Source: Salinispora arenicola
Lineage (GTDB): Bacteria > Actinomycetota > Actinomycetes > Mycobacteriales > Micromonosporaceae
Direction of reading: 5' to 3'
Length of the DNA stretch: 64,000 nt
Assembly (NCBI RefSeq): GCF_006716065.1
Contig: NZ_VFOL01000001.1
Span: forward strand, 3,596,001-3,660,000
The notes under the pieces are model-generated. The model did no database searches and was not told where the DNA came from. It was given only the letters and a program-made list of their open reading frames with translations. This document shows, one piece after another, positions 1 through 9,322 of the stretch; the stretch's first letter is position 1; each line of letters opens with the position of its first letter. Both the position numbers and the translations under genes were made by a program.

Positions 1-1
1 C

Positions 2-3000
2 GGTGCCACAGCCGTGCGGGCGACGCTGACGACGGTCTCCGCCGACTCGGTTGCCGTGCGCCTGTACGACGCAACGGGCGGCCTGGTGCTGACCGCCGAC
101 TCGATCGTCTCGCGGGAGGTTACCGCCGATCAGCTGACGCCGTCGCAGGCCCGCGGACACCACCGGTCGTTGTTTCGGCCGGAGTGGGTGCCGTTCCCCG
201 TGCCCGGGGCCCGGGCCGGCGAGGGCCGCTGGGCCTCGCTGGGCGACACCACGGTCACCCGTGCCCTGTCCGCCTCGGGCACGCCGATCCGTCCTCTGTC
301 GAGCTGGCGGGCAGTGTCCGACTTCGTCGCGGGAGGCGCCACCGCTCCTGATGTCATCGTGTACGCCCTCGATGGTGTGACGGTAGCTGGGGACACCGTC
401 GCCGCTCAGGTCCGGTCCGTGACCGCCGAGGTGCTGGACGTCGTGCAGTCGTGGCTGGCCGACGAGCGGTTCGGTGCCACCCGGATGGTCGTGGTGACCC
501 GCAACGGTGTCGTGGTGGAGGGCACCGAGACGCCCGACCTGGTCCACGCCCCACTGTGGGGGCTGTTGCGCTCGGCCCAGTCGGAGAACCCGGACCGGTT
601 GCTGCTCGTGGACGTCGACGACACCGCGGAGTCCGCCTCGTTGCTGTCGGTCGTGGTCACCACGGCCATGGCGGCGGGGGAGCCCCAGGTGGCCGTGCGC
701 GCTGGACAGGTCAGCGTCGCCCGGTTGGCTCGGATGCCGATCGGCGGGTTGCTTGATGTGCCTGGTGGTGTGTGGCGGCTTGGGGTGGGTGAGGTGGGGG
801 TGTTGGAGGGTTTGGTGTTGGAGGGGGTTGAGGTTGTGGCGTTGGGGGTGGGGGAGGTGCGGGTGGCTGTGCGTGCGGGTGGTGTGAATTTTCGGGATGT
901 GTTGATGGCGTTGGGTGTGTATCCGGGTGAGCCGAGTCTTGGTGCTGAGGGTGCGGGTGTGGTGGTTGAGGTTGGTCCGGGGGTGTCGGGGTTGGGGGTG
1001 GGTGATCGGGTGTTTGGTGTGTTTGGTGGGGCGTTTGGTTCGGTTGTGGTGGCTGATCGTCGTGGGTTGGTGCGGATTCCGTGTGGTTGGTCGTTTGAGC
1101 AGGCTGCTGCGGTGCCGGTGGCGTTTTTGACGGCGTGGTATGGGTTGGTGGATTTGGCGGGGTTGCGTCGTGGTCAGTCGGTGTTGATTCATGCGGCTGC
1201 TGGTGGTGTGGGTATGGCTGCTGTTCAGGTGGCGCGGTTTTTGGGTGCGGAGGTGTATGCGACTGCGAGTCCTTGGAAGTGGGGGGAGGTTGAGGCGTTG
1301 GGGGTTGCGGGGGATCGGTTGGCGTCGTCGCGGACGTTGGAGTTTGCGGATCGGTTTCCGAAGGTTGATGTGGTGCTTAATTCGTTGACTGGTGAGTTTG
1401 TTGATGCGTCGCTTGGTTTGTTGGTGTCGGGTGGGTGTTTTTTGGAGATGGGTGTGGCTGATGTGCGGGAGGGGGTGGGTGTTGGTTATCGGCCGTTTCA
1501 GTTGTTGGAGGCTGGTTATGATCGTTTGGGGGAGATGTTGGTGGAGCTTGTGGGTTTGTTTTCGGTGGGGGAGTTGGTGTTGCCGCCGGTGCGGGTGTGG
1601 GATGTGCGGCGTGCGGTGGAGGCGTTTCGTTTTGTGTCGCAGGCTCGGCATGTGGGCAAGGTGGTGTTGCGGATGCCGCGGGTGGTGGATCCGGATGGGA
1701 CGGTGTTGATTACTGGGGCGTCGGGGATGTTGGGTGGTGTTGCGGCTCGTTATGTGGTGGGTCGGGGTGTGCGTCGTGTGTTGTTGGTGAGTCGTGGTGG
1801 TGTGTCTGGTGAGTTGGTGGCGGAGTTGCGGGGGGCGGGTGCGGTGGTGACGGTGGTGGAGTGTGATGTGGCTGATCGGGGGGTGTTGGCTGGGGTGCTT
1901 GCGGGGGTGCCGGTTGAGCATCCGTTGACGGCGGTGGTGCATACCGCCGGCACACTCGACGACGGCGTGATCGGCTCGCTCACCCCCGAACGACTCGACA
2001 CCGCGATGCGTCCCAAGGTGGACGGCACCGTGCACCTGCACGAGCTCACCGCCGACGCCGACCTGGCCGTCTTCGCGATGTACTCGTCAGCGGCCGGCGT
2101 ACTCGGCACCCCGGGTCAGGGCGGGTACAACGCCGCCAACACCTTCATCGACGCCTTCGCCGCCTGGCGCCGGGGCCAGGGCTTGCCGGCGACGTCACTG
2201 GCATGGGGCATGTGGGGCCCGGCCGGTGCGATGTCCGGGAATCTCAGCGCGGCCGACCAGGCCCGGATGAGCCGGGGCGGCATCAGCCCGCTCGGGGCCG
2301 AGGAGGGCATGGCGCTGTTCGACGCGGCGCTCGCCGCCGATGAGCCGGTGGCCGTGCCGATCCGGATGAACCCGGCGGCCTCCCGGCGGGCCGATGGCAG
2401 CGTCCCCGCACTGCTGCGCGGCCTGGTCCGGCCCCGAACCAGGCGGGCGGCCGGCGGGCTCACCCGGGCGTCGGAAGGCGCGGGGACCGCCGCCGACCTG
2501 CTGGCCCGGTTGTCCGGGCAGAGCGCCGGGGAGCGCGAGGGCACGCTCGTCGAGTTGCTGCGCGGTGAGGTGGGGATGGTGCTCGGCTACTCGTCGGCCG
2601 ACCTCGTCCCGCTTGACGGCACGTTCCGTGAGCTGGGCTTCGATTCGCTGACCGCGGTCGAGTTGCGCAACCGGATCGAGTCGTCGACCGGCACGCGCCT
2701 CAGGGTGACCACGGTCTTCGACTACCCCACCGTCAACGAGCTGGCCGGGCACCTGGCTGAGGAGATCGCCATCCCCGAGTCCGACGGACCGCTGGCGGCG
2801 GCGAAACCCGTGGCGCAGCAGGCGAGCCCTGCCGACGACATCGTGGTCTCGCTCTACGCCGAGGCCGTGATCGCCGGGCGCGCCGAGGACGCGGTCACCA
2901 TGCTGTCGTCCGCGGCCCGGCTGCTGCCGCACTTCACCGACGCCGAGTCGGCCGGGCGGCCCAAGATCGCACTGCTGACCGAGGGTGCTACCCGGCCGGC

Positions 3001-3658
3001 GTTGGCCTGCATCGTGCCGCCGATCGCACCGATGATCGATACCGCGTACGCGCTGTTCGCACAGGGACTGCCCGAGCCACGGGAGGTCAGTGCGGTCCGA
3101 CCGCTCGGGTTCGTCGCGGGAGAGCCCTTGCCGGCCGACCTGCCGAGCCTGTTCCGCGTCTACGGCGACATGCTGCTGGAGGAGTCCGGCATCGACCCCG
3201 TGGCGGTCGTCGGGCACTCGTCCGGTGGCTGGATCGCGTACGGCGTCGCCGCGTACCTGTGTGGAATCGGCCGGCCCCCCGCGGCACTGGTCCTGCTGGA
3301 CACGTCCTGGCCGGGCGAGTTCGAGATCGGCGTGCAGCGCGACTTCATGCGCGCGCAGGCCAAGCGGCACGAGCTCGGATCCGACGACGGTGCCTCACTC
3401 GGCCACCAGCTTATCGCGATGGGCGGCTACCTGCGCATGTTCGATGACTGGAAACCGCAGCTCATCGAGGTGCCCAGCTTGCTCGTACGGGCGGCCGAGT
3501 ACATGACCGGTGCGGCCAAGCCCGACGAGGTGTTGCGGGCCAACGACGGCACGGTCCGGGACGTCGCCAGCGTGCCCGGCAACCACTTCAGCATGATGTC
3601 GAAACACCCGGTGGAGACGGCGACCGCCGTCCACACGTGGCTCGAGGACGTGCTCTGA
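2..3658 (+). CDS. Type I polyketide synthase, terminal module (5'-partial): DH end, ER, KR, ACP, TE
   Basis: The reading frame is open to the left edge, so the N-terminus lies outside the window. Residues counted from the GTG at 14: the end of a dehydratase (about 1-45), the KR structural subdomain (about 50-245), an enoylreductase (about 248-550, NADPH motif HAAAGGVGMA near 391), a ketoreductase (about 563-800), an ACP (LGFDSLT, pantetheine Ser near 877) and a type I thioesterase (nucleophile in GHSSGG near 1066, His in PGNHF near 1190). The KR has the Rossmann TGASGMLG, a LDD motif (B-type stereochemistry), and catalytic Ser, Tyr and Asn in YSS and YNAAN. The module therefore looks fully reducing. 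The TE marks the end of the assembly line and releases the chain by hydrolysis or cyclisation. Codon use changes sharply between about 750 and 1940. Confidence 0.96.
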   Translation, partial: GATAVRATLTTVSADSVAVRLYDATGGLVLTADSIVSREVTADQLTPSQARGHHRSLFRPEWVPFPVPGARAGEGRWASLGDTTVTRALSASGTPIRPLSSWRAVSDFVAGGATAPDVIVYALDGVTVAGDTVAAQVRSVTAEVLDVVQSWLADERFGATRMVVVTRNGVVVEGTETPDLVHAPLWGLLRSAQSENPDRLLLVDVDDTAESASLLSVVVTTAMAAGEPQVAVRAGQVSVARLARMPIGGLLDVPGGVWRLGVGEVGVLEGLVLEGVEVVALGVGEVRVAVRAGGVNFRDVLMALGVYPGEPSLGAEGAGVVVEVGPGVSGLGVGDRVFGVFGGAFGSVVVADRRGLVRIPCGWSFEQAAAVPVAFLTAWYGLVDLAGLRRGQSVLIHAAAGGVGMAAVQVARFLGAEVYATASPWKWGEVEALGVAGDRLASSRTLEFADRFPKVDVVLNSLTGEFVDASLGLLVSGGCFLEMGVADVREGVGVGYRPFQLLEAGYDRLGEMLVELVGLFSVGELVLPPVRVWDVRRAVEAFRFVSQARHVGKVVLRMPRVVDPDGTVLITGASGMLGGVAARYVVGRGVRRVLLVSRGGVSGELVAELRGAGAVVTVVECDVADRGVLAGVLAGVPVEHPLTAVVHTAGTLDDGVIGSLTPERLDTAMRPKVDGTVHLHELTADADLAVFAMYSSAAGVLGTPGQGGYNAANTFIDAFAAWRRGQGLPATSLAWGMWGPAGAMSGNLSAADQARMSRGGISPLGAEEGMALFDAALAADEPVAVPIRMNPAASRRADGSVPALLRGLVRPRTRRAAGGLTRASEGAGTAADLLARLSGQSAGEREGTLVELLRGEVGMVLGYSSADLVPLDGTFRELGFDSLTAVELRNRIESSTGTRLRVTTVFDYPTVNELAGHLAEEIAIPESDGPLAAAKPVAQQASPADDIVVSLYAEAVIAGRAEDAVTMLSSAARLLPHFTDAESAGRPKIALLTEGATRPALACIVPPIAPMIDTAYALFAQGLPEPREVSAVRPLGFVAGEPLPADLPSLFRVYGDMLLEESGIDPVAVVGHSSGGWIAYGVAAYLCGIGRPPAALVLLDTSWPGEFEIGVQRDFMRAQAKRHELGSDDGASLGHQLIAMGGYLRMFDDWKPQLIEVPSLLVRAAEYMTGAAKPDEVLRANDGTVRDVASVPGNHFSMMSKHPVETATAVHTWLEDVL

Positions 3659-3676
3659 GCCGTCGGCTTCCTGCCC

Positions 3677-3756
3677 CGATTACCCGGTGATGAGTCCGCC
3701 GTGGCGCGGTGACCTGTCCGCGGCGTCACGGCCCGCGTAGCTTCACCGCATCGTCG
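3677..3756 (+). promoter_or_regulatory. Conserved promoter-like element, copy 1
   Basis: An 80-bp block upstream of the DUF1579-like gene recurs upstream of the carboxylic acid reductase gene (5558-5637). The first 28 bases (3677-3704, core GATGAGTCCGC) match copy 2 at 25 of 28 positions. A second block (3737-3756) containing a TAGCTT -10-like hexamer and CCGCATCG matches at 16 of 20. The two blocks start exactly 60 bases apart in both copies. The likely reading is an activator site upstream of a -10 element, with the start codon about 35 bases further on. The assignment as a promoter is inference. Confidence 0.6.
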
Positions 3757-3778
3757 TTCCCGACAGGATCGAGCCGCC

Positions 3779-4261
3779 ATGACCGACACCCCGACGCTGC
3801 CCCCGACCGACGTGCCGCCCCCCACGCAGCTGCGCGCCCTTGACTTCCTGCTCGGGCACACCAGATGTGTGGGCGAGACACCGGCCGACGGATCGGCTCC
3901 GACGGTGATGCACATGTACGGCGAGCTGACCCTCGGCGGTCACTACCTCAATGTCGATGTGGCGTGGCCGGGCACCATGTCGGGCCGCTGGATCTTCGGC
4001 TGGAACCCGATCGACGAGCTCATCAACGTCTACTATGTCGCCGACTCCGGCACCCAGGGGACGGCGACGTCGGCGGGCTGGCAGGACGGGGAGCTCACCG
4101 TCACGGGTTCGTACGCGGTGGTCGAGGTGGGCGGGCACCGCATGGTCCGCGACGTGTTCCGCCGGGTCGACGACGGCCACTTCGTCATCAACTCGTTTGT
4201 GCGCTCGTCGGACGACGAACGCTGGACCCCGCTCGACGTCTACGACTGCCACCGCGTCTGA
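3779..4261 (+). CDS. DUF1579-like small protein in the polyketide cluster
   Basis: A 160-residue soluble protein. The opening LRALDFLLGHTRCVGET, the run of beta-strand-like segments and the length resemble DUF1579/lipocalin-like proteins, which have no fixed function. No catalytic motif or signal peptide is visible. ATG at 3779 follows AGGATCGAG with normal spacing. It lies between the PKS and the P450, 39 bases before the P450 start, and has its own copy of the conserved promoter element, so it is very likely part of the biosynthetic cluster. A role in binding or modifying the polyketide is possible but unproven. The family call is from pattern memory and is moderate. Confidence 0.7.
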   Translation: MTDTPTLPPTDVPPPTQLRALDFLLGHTRCVGETPADGSAPTVMHMYGELTLGGHYLNVDVAWPGTMSGRWIFGWNPIDELINVYYVADSGTQGTATSAGWQDGELTVTGSYAVVEVGGHRMVRDVFRRVDDGHFVINSFVRSSDDERWTPLDVYDCHRV

Positions 4262-4300
4262 TACCCGTGGAGAAACGATGAAGCTGACAGGAGAAACCCG

Positions 4301-5527
4301 GTGACCATCGGTCAAACCCTGCCGGACCTGGTCTACAGCCCTGAGTTCACCCGTGACCCGTACGCGATCTTCGCCCGGCTACGCGAGCAGGCCCCGGTCT
4401 GCCGCGTGACCACCCACCGTGGGATGAGCGCCTGGATGGTGACCCGTCACGCCGACGTGCGGGCGCTGCTCGCGGACAACCGGTTGGCAAAGGACGGCAA
4501 CCGAATCGGCGAGTTGATACCCCGGCACAGCACGCTCACGGGTGCGGCCACCGGGTTCCCGCCCGGACTGACGACCAACATGGTCAACAGTGACCCGCCC
4601 GACCACACCCGGCTGCGGCACTTGGTCGGCCGCGAGTTCACCGGGCACCGCGTCGAGGGCCTGCGCCCGCGGATCGAGGAGATCGTTGACGACCTGCTCG
4701 ACGGCGTCGCCGCCTGCGGGGACGAGGCTGACCTGGCGGAGACCCTCGCACGGCGCCTGCCGATCGCGGTGATCGGCGAACTGCTCGGCGTGCCCGAAGC
4801 CGACCGCGCGGAGTTCTTCCGCTGGGCCGACACCCTGTACGGCGGCACTGCGTCACCGGAAGCGCTGGGCCAGGCGTACAACGCGATCGTCGACTACCTC
4901 GGCCGGCTCTGCGACGCCAAACGTGACGTGCCCGCCGACGACCTGCTCACCGCGCTGGTGCAGGTCAGCGCCGACGAGGACCGGCTGTCACGCGAGGAAC
5001 TCGTGTCGATGGCCCTGCTGCTGTTGGTGGCCGGGCACGAGACGACCAGCAAGCAGATCAGCAACGGGGTGCTGGCCCTGCTGCTCAACCCGGAGCAGCT
5101 GAAGCTGCTGAAGGCGCAACCCGCGCGAACCGCCGGTGCGGTCGAGGAACTGCTGCGGTTCGAGGGCCCGAGCCTCTCGGCCAGCCTGCGCTTCACCACC
5201 GAGCCGGTGGAGGTAGCCGGTGTGGTCATCCCCGAGGGGGAGTTCGTCCTGCTGTCGCTGGCGTCGGGCAACCGTGACCCGGAGAAGTTCCCCGACCCCG
5301 ACCGGCTCGACATCACCCGCTCCACCCAGGGCAATCTGGCAATGGGACACGGCATCCACCACTGTGTCGGCGCTGCCCTCGCCCGCCTCGAACTGGAGAT
5401 CGTCCTCATCCGTCTGGTGGCGCGGTTCCCGCAGATGCAACTGGCCGTCGAGGCGGATGACCTTGAGTGGCTGGTGAATTCCTTCTTTCGCGCGCCCCTG
5501 CACCTGCCGGTGTCACTCCGGCGGTGA
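4301..5527 (+). CDS. Cytochrome P450 (bacterial class I, polyketide tailoring type)
   Basis: A 408-residue soluble P450. Diagnostic motifs are present: the I-helix oxygen-activation motif AGHETT near residue 245, the K-helix EELLR (ExxR), and the heme loop GHGIHHCVGAALARLE with the axial Cys near residue 352. Size and motifs match the CYP107/CYP105-like enzymes that hydroxylate or epoxidise polyketides. Electrons would come from ferredoxin and a reductase encoded elsewhere. The GTG start at 4301 has GACAGGAGA eight bases upstream. The gene follows the DUF1579-like gene by 39 bases, so the two are probably co-transcribed. The substrate cannot be read from sequence; the neighbouring PKS product is the natural guess. 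Confidence 0.95.
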   Translation: MTIGQTLPDLVYSPEFTRDPYAIFARLREQAPVCRVTTHRGMSAWMVTRHADVRALLADNRLAKDGNRIGELIPRHSTLTGAATGFPPGLTTNMVNSDPPDHTRLRHLVGREFTGHRVEGLRPRIEEIVDDLLDGVAACGDEADLAETLARRLPIAVIGELLGVPEADRAEFFRWADTLYGGTASPEALGQAYNAIVDYLGRLCDAKRDVPADDLLTALVQVSADEDRLSREELVSMALLLLVAGHETTSKQISNGVLALLLNPEQLKLLKAQPARTAGAVEELLRFEGPSLSASLRFTTEPVEVAGVVIPEGEFVLLSLASGNRDPEKFPDPDRLDITRSTQGNLAMGHGIHHCVGAALARLELEIVLIRLVARFPQMQLAVEADDLEWLVNSFFRAPLHLPVSLRR

Positions 5528-5557
5528 CCCGGCCCTCACCCCGCTGTCCTCCAGCCA

Positions 5558-5637
5558 CGATTACCCGTCGATGAGTCCGCTGTGGTGTCGCGGCATGGTC
5601 GCGACGCTCAGCCGGACGTAACGTCGCCGCATCGGCG
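5558..5637 (+). promoter_or_regulatory. Conserved promoter-like element, copy 2
   Basis: The second copy of the 80-bp element seen at 3677-3756, with the same 60-base spacing between its two conserved blocks. The upstream block is 5558-5585. The downstream block (5618-5637) contains TAACGT as a -10-like hexamer at 5619-5624, placing a probable transcript start near 5631, about 30 bases before the TTG start of the reductase. The repetition suggests that one cluster-situated activator controls both transcription units. Confidence 0.6.
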
Positions 5638-5660
5638 CGCACCTAGCAGAGGGGTGGTCC

Positions 5661-8600
5661 TTGGAGACTCCCGACGATGTGACCACCACGGAGCAGACCC
5701 TCACCGAGCGGCTCATCGCCGAGGACGAGCAGATCCGGCGGGCCCAGGTCAGCGCCGAAGTCTCCGCCGCGATGCGGGTGCCGGGCATGTCGCAGGCCCA
5801 GATCGTGGCCGCCGGATTCACCGGTTACGCCGACCGCGCCGCCCTGGGTGAGCGCGCCCGCGAAGCCGTCACCGACCCGGTCACCGGCCGCACCACCCAC
5901 CGGCTTCTGCCATGGTTCGACACCATCACCTACGGCGAGGTCCGGTCGCGGGTGCTGGCGATCTCCGCCGCCTGGTGGCACGACGTGGACGCTCCACTCC
6001 GTCCCGGCGCCTTCGTCGTTTCGGTCGGCGTCCCCAGCGCCGACCTCGTGACGGTCGAGCTCGCGGTGCTACACACCGGCGCGGTCAGTGTGCCACTGCA
6101 GGTCAGCTCCACCGCCGAGCAACTGCGCCCGATCCTCGACGAGGCCGCCCCGCTCATCGTGGCCACGAGCGTGGACCGGCTCGCTGTGGTGACCGCGGCG
6201 ATGTCGGGCAGCGCGTCGGTGCGCCGGATCATGGTCCTGAACCACGACGCAGCGATCACCGCCCACCGGGATGCCGTGGACGCCGCGCGATCGGCGCTCG
6301 CCGGCACCGCAGTCGCCGTGCACACATTGACCGAGGTGTTGGACCGTGGACGGGGCCTGCCCGCCCCTGAGCCCTACACGGCGCCCACGGGGGAGGATCC
6401 CCTGTCGCTGTTGATCTACACCTCGGGCAGTACCGGTACGCCCAAGGGCGCAATGTTTCCGGAGAGCATGACCCGCGCCAACTGGGTGCGTTTCGACCCC
6501 AAGCCGACCGACATGGCGGTCATCCGGCTCAACTACCTGCCGCTGAGCCACAACGTCGGCCGCATCGTGCTGTTCGAGGCGCTCGCGGTGGGCGGCATCG
6601 CCTTCTTCACCGCACACAGTGACCTGTCCACGTTTCTGGAGGACATGGCCCTCGCCCGGCCCACCGACCTGTTCCTTATCCCGCGGCTGTGCGACATGCT
6701 CGCCCAGCGCCACGACAGCGAACTGGCCCGCCGCCGCATCACCACCGCGGATCACGAGGGGGTCCGACAGGTCCACACCCATCTGCGCGAGGCTGTCCTC
6801 GGCGGCAGGGTGACCCGCGCGATGTCGCTGTCCGCGCCGCTGAGCCCACAGCTGCGTCGGTTCGTGGAGTCGTGCCTCGGCTTCGCGGTGCACGATGTCT
6901 TCGGGTCGACCGAGGCCGGCGGGCTGCTCGTCAACGGCCGGGTGCTGCGCCCGCCGGTGCTCGACTATCGCTTGGTCGACGTCCCCGACCTCGGCTACTT
7001 CACCACCGATCGTCCGTACCCTCGCGGGGAGCTGCTGGTGCGGACCGCGACGATCATCCCCGGCTACTACCAGCGGCCCGAGCTCAACGCCGAGCTGTTC
7101 ACCGAGGACGGCTACTACCGCACCGGCGACATCATGGCCGAGTACGGCCCCGACCACCTCGGCTATGTCGACCGCACCACGAGCGTGCTGAAGCTGTCAC
7201 AGGGCGAGTTCGTGGCCGTGTCACGGTTGGAGGAACTGTTCGCCGCCTCCCCGCTGATCCGGCAGATCTACCTGTACGGCAACAGCGAGCGGCCGTACCT
7301 GCTCGCCGTGGTCGTGCCCACGGAGGAGGCGCACGCCGCCACCCGGGAACCCGCGGCGCTCAAGGCGGTGCTCGGCGAGTCGCTGCAACGCATCGCTCAG
7401 CAGCACGGCCTGCACCCGTACGAGGTGCCGCGCGACCTCCTCATCGAGACCACCCCGTTCAGCACCGCCAACGGTCTGCTCTCCGACATCCGCAAGCCCC
7501 TGCGTCCGAAGCTCAAGACCCAGTACGCTCCTCGACTCGAAGCGCTCTACACCGAGCTCGCCGAGCGCGAGGCCGACCGGATCCGCACGCTGCGCGACGC
7601 CGGTTCCGCGCAACCCGTGCTGCCCGCGTTGCGCGAGGCTGCCCGGGCGTTCCTCGGCCGCCCAGGCGCAGCGCTCGACGCGAACGACCGCTTTGTGGAC
7701 CTCGGCGGCGACTCCCTGTCGGCCCTGGCCCTGTCGAACCTGCTGAGCGACATCTTCGAGGTCCGCGTCCCGGTCGGCATCATGATCAGCGCGACCGGCA
7801 CGCTCGGTTCCGTGGCGGCCTGGATCGAGGCCGAGCGCGCCACCGCCGGAGCGGGTATCGGCCGCGCGACGCCCACCTCCGTGCACGGTGCGAACCTCAC
7901 CCAGGTACATGCCGACGACCTGACCCTCGGCACGTTCCTCGACGTGACGACCCTCGCCGCCGCTGCCTGCCTGCCCCGGGCGCCGCTGTCCGACCCGCGC
8001 GTGGTGCTGCTGACGGGTGCGACCGGCTATCTGGGCCGGTTCCTGGCCCTCGAGTGGCTGGACCGCCTTTCCCGTAGCGGCGGGACGCTCGTGTGCGTGG
8101 TGCGCGCCGCCGACGATGCGGAAGCCGCGCGACGCCTGGAAAGTGTCTATGGCTCCAGCGACCCTGAGTTGCTGGAGCGCTTCCGTTCACTCGCCGGCCA
8201 CGTGCGCGTGTTGGCCGGCGATGTTGCCGAAGCCAGGTTCGGCCTGCCGGCCGGGGTGTGGCAGGAACTGGCCGAAACGGTGGACCTGATCGTGCACTCC
8301 GCGGCACTGGTCAACCACGTTCTCCCGTACGAACAGCTGTTCGGGCCCAACGTGGCGGGAACGGCGGAACTGGTGCGCCTCGCCGTCAGCGTACGGGTGA
8401 AGGGAATTGCCTTTCTCTCCACCGTTGCCGTGATCACCTCGCAGACCACGACACCCGACGAGGACGCGGACATCCGGCAGGCGAGCCCGCACCGGGTGCT
8501 CGACGACAGCTACGCGAACGGCTACGCGGCCAGCAAGTGGGCTGGTGAGGTGCTCCTGCGACGCGCCCACGAGGAGTACGGCGTGCCGGTCAGCGTGTTC

Positions 8601-9176
8601 CGCTCGGACGTCATCCTGGCCCACTCCCGCTACGCCGGGCAGCTCAACGTCCCGGATATGTTCACGCGCCTGCTCCTGAGTATCCTGGCGACCGGTATTG
8701 CCCCAGCGTCGTTTTATCGCACCGGCCCGGACGGCGAACGCCAGCCGGCGCACTACGACGGTCTCCCGGTCGACTTCACCGCGGCGGCCGTAGCCGCGGT
8801 GGGTGTCACCGAGGGACACCGCACCTTCAACGTACTGAATCCGCACGAGGACGGCATCGGGCTGGATACCTTTGTGGACTGGCTTGTGGCAGCCGGATAC
8901 CCGGTGCAGCGTATCGCGGACCACGACGAGTGGGTGACCCGCTTCGCCACGGCCTTGCGTGGGCTGCCTGAACGCCAGCGCCGCAGCTCGATCCTGCCGC
9001 TCCTACACGCCTTTGCCGAGCCCGCTCCGCCGACCTTCGGATCCAGACTGCCGACGGACCGGTTTCGCGCCGCCGTGAAAGCCGCCAACGTGGTCCCCGG
9101 CAACGAGATCCCGCACCTCGATGCGGCCCTCGTCACCAAGTACGCCGACGACCTCAGGCTGCTCGACCTTCTCTGA
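5661..9176 (+). CDS. Carboxylic acid reductase (adenylation-PCP-thioester reductase)
   Basis: A 1171-residue protein of the length and domain order of Nocardia-type CARs: ATP- and NADPH-dependent reduction of a carboxylic acid to an aldehyde. The adenylation domain (about 50-640) has the P-loop YTSGSTGTPKGA near residue 252. The carrier domain has the pantetheine Ser in LGGDSLSAL near 682. The short-chain-dehydrogenase-like reductase has GATGYLGRF near 785 and YAASK (catalytic Tyr and Lys) near 955-959. The TTG start is chosen because AGAGGGGT lies six bases upstream. The enzyme needs a phosphopantetheinyl transferase, which is not in the window. Next to a TE-terminated PKS it may reduce the released acid or supply an aldehyde or starter; which one is inference. 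Confidence 0.95.
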   Translation: METPDDVTTTEQTLTERLIAEDEQIRRAQVSAEVSAAMRVPGMSQAQIVAAGFTGYADRAALGERAREAVTDPVTGRTTHRLLPWFDTITYGEVRSRVLAISAAWWHDVDAPLRPGAFVVSVGVPSADLVTVELAVLHTGAVSVPLQVSSTAEQLRPILDEAAPLIVATSVDRLAVVTAAMSGSASVRRIMVLNHDAAITAHRDAVDAARSALAGTAVAVHTLTEVLDRGRGLPAPEPYTAPTGEDPLSLLIYTSGSTGTPKGAMFPESMTRANWVRFDPKPTDMAVIRLNYLPLSHNVGRIVLFEALAVGGIAFFTAHSDLSTFLEDMALARPTDLFLIPRLCDMLAQRHDSELARRRITTADHEGVRQVHTHLREAVLGGRVTRAMSLSAPLSPQLRRFVESCLGFAVHDVFGSTEAGGLLVNGRVLRPPVLDYRLVDVPDLGYFTTDRPYPRGELLVRTATIIPGYYQRPELNAELFTEDGYYRTGDIMAEYGPDHLGYVDRTTSVLKLSQGEFVAVSRLEELFAASPLIRQIYLYGNSERPYLLAVVVPTEEAHAATREPAALKAVLGESLQRIAQQHGLHPYEVPRDLLIETTPFSTANGLLSDIRKPLRPKLKTQYAPRLEALYTELAEREADRIRTLRDAGSAQPVLPALREAARAFLGRPGAALDANDRFVDLGGDSLSALALSNLLSDIFEVRVPVGIMISATGTLGSVAAWIEAERATAGAGIGRATPTSVHGANLTQVHADDLTLGTFLDVTTLAAAACLPRAPLSDPRVVLLTGATGYLGRFLALEWLDRLSRSGGTLVCVVRAADDAEAARRLESVYGSSDPELLERFRSLAGHVRVLAGDVAEARFGLPAGVWQELAETVDLIVHSAALVNHVLPYEQLFGPNVAGTAELVRLAVSVRVKGIAFLSTVAVITSQTTTPDEDADIRQASPHRVLDDSYANGYAASKWAGEVLLRRAHEEYGVPVSVFRSDVILAHSRYAGQLNVPDMFTRLLLSILATGIAPASFYRTGPDGERQPAHYDGLPVDFTAAAVAAVGVTEGHRTFNVLNPHEDGIGLDTFVDWLVAAGYPVQRIADHDEWVTRFATALRGLPERQRRSSILPLLHAFAEPAPPTFGSRLPTDRFRAAVKAANVVPGNEIPHLDAALVTKYADDLRLLDLL

Positions 9177-9322
9177 CCGCATCTTCCTCGACACCAGAGG
9201 CCTGGTTGTCTGCGCCGGCCACTCACCGCCACCGTTCGCTGTCCGAGTGGGCGGTAGCGGAGGTGAACCATGCCGTCCGCCCAGACTTGACCGCAACAAT
9301 CGCATAGGTGACCCGTGGCTGT

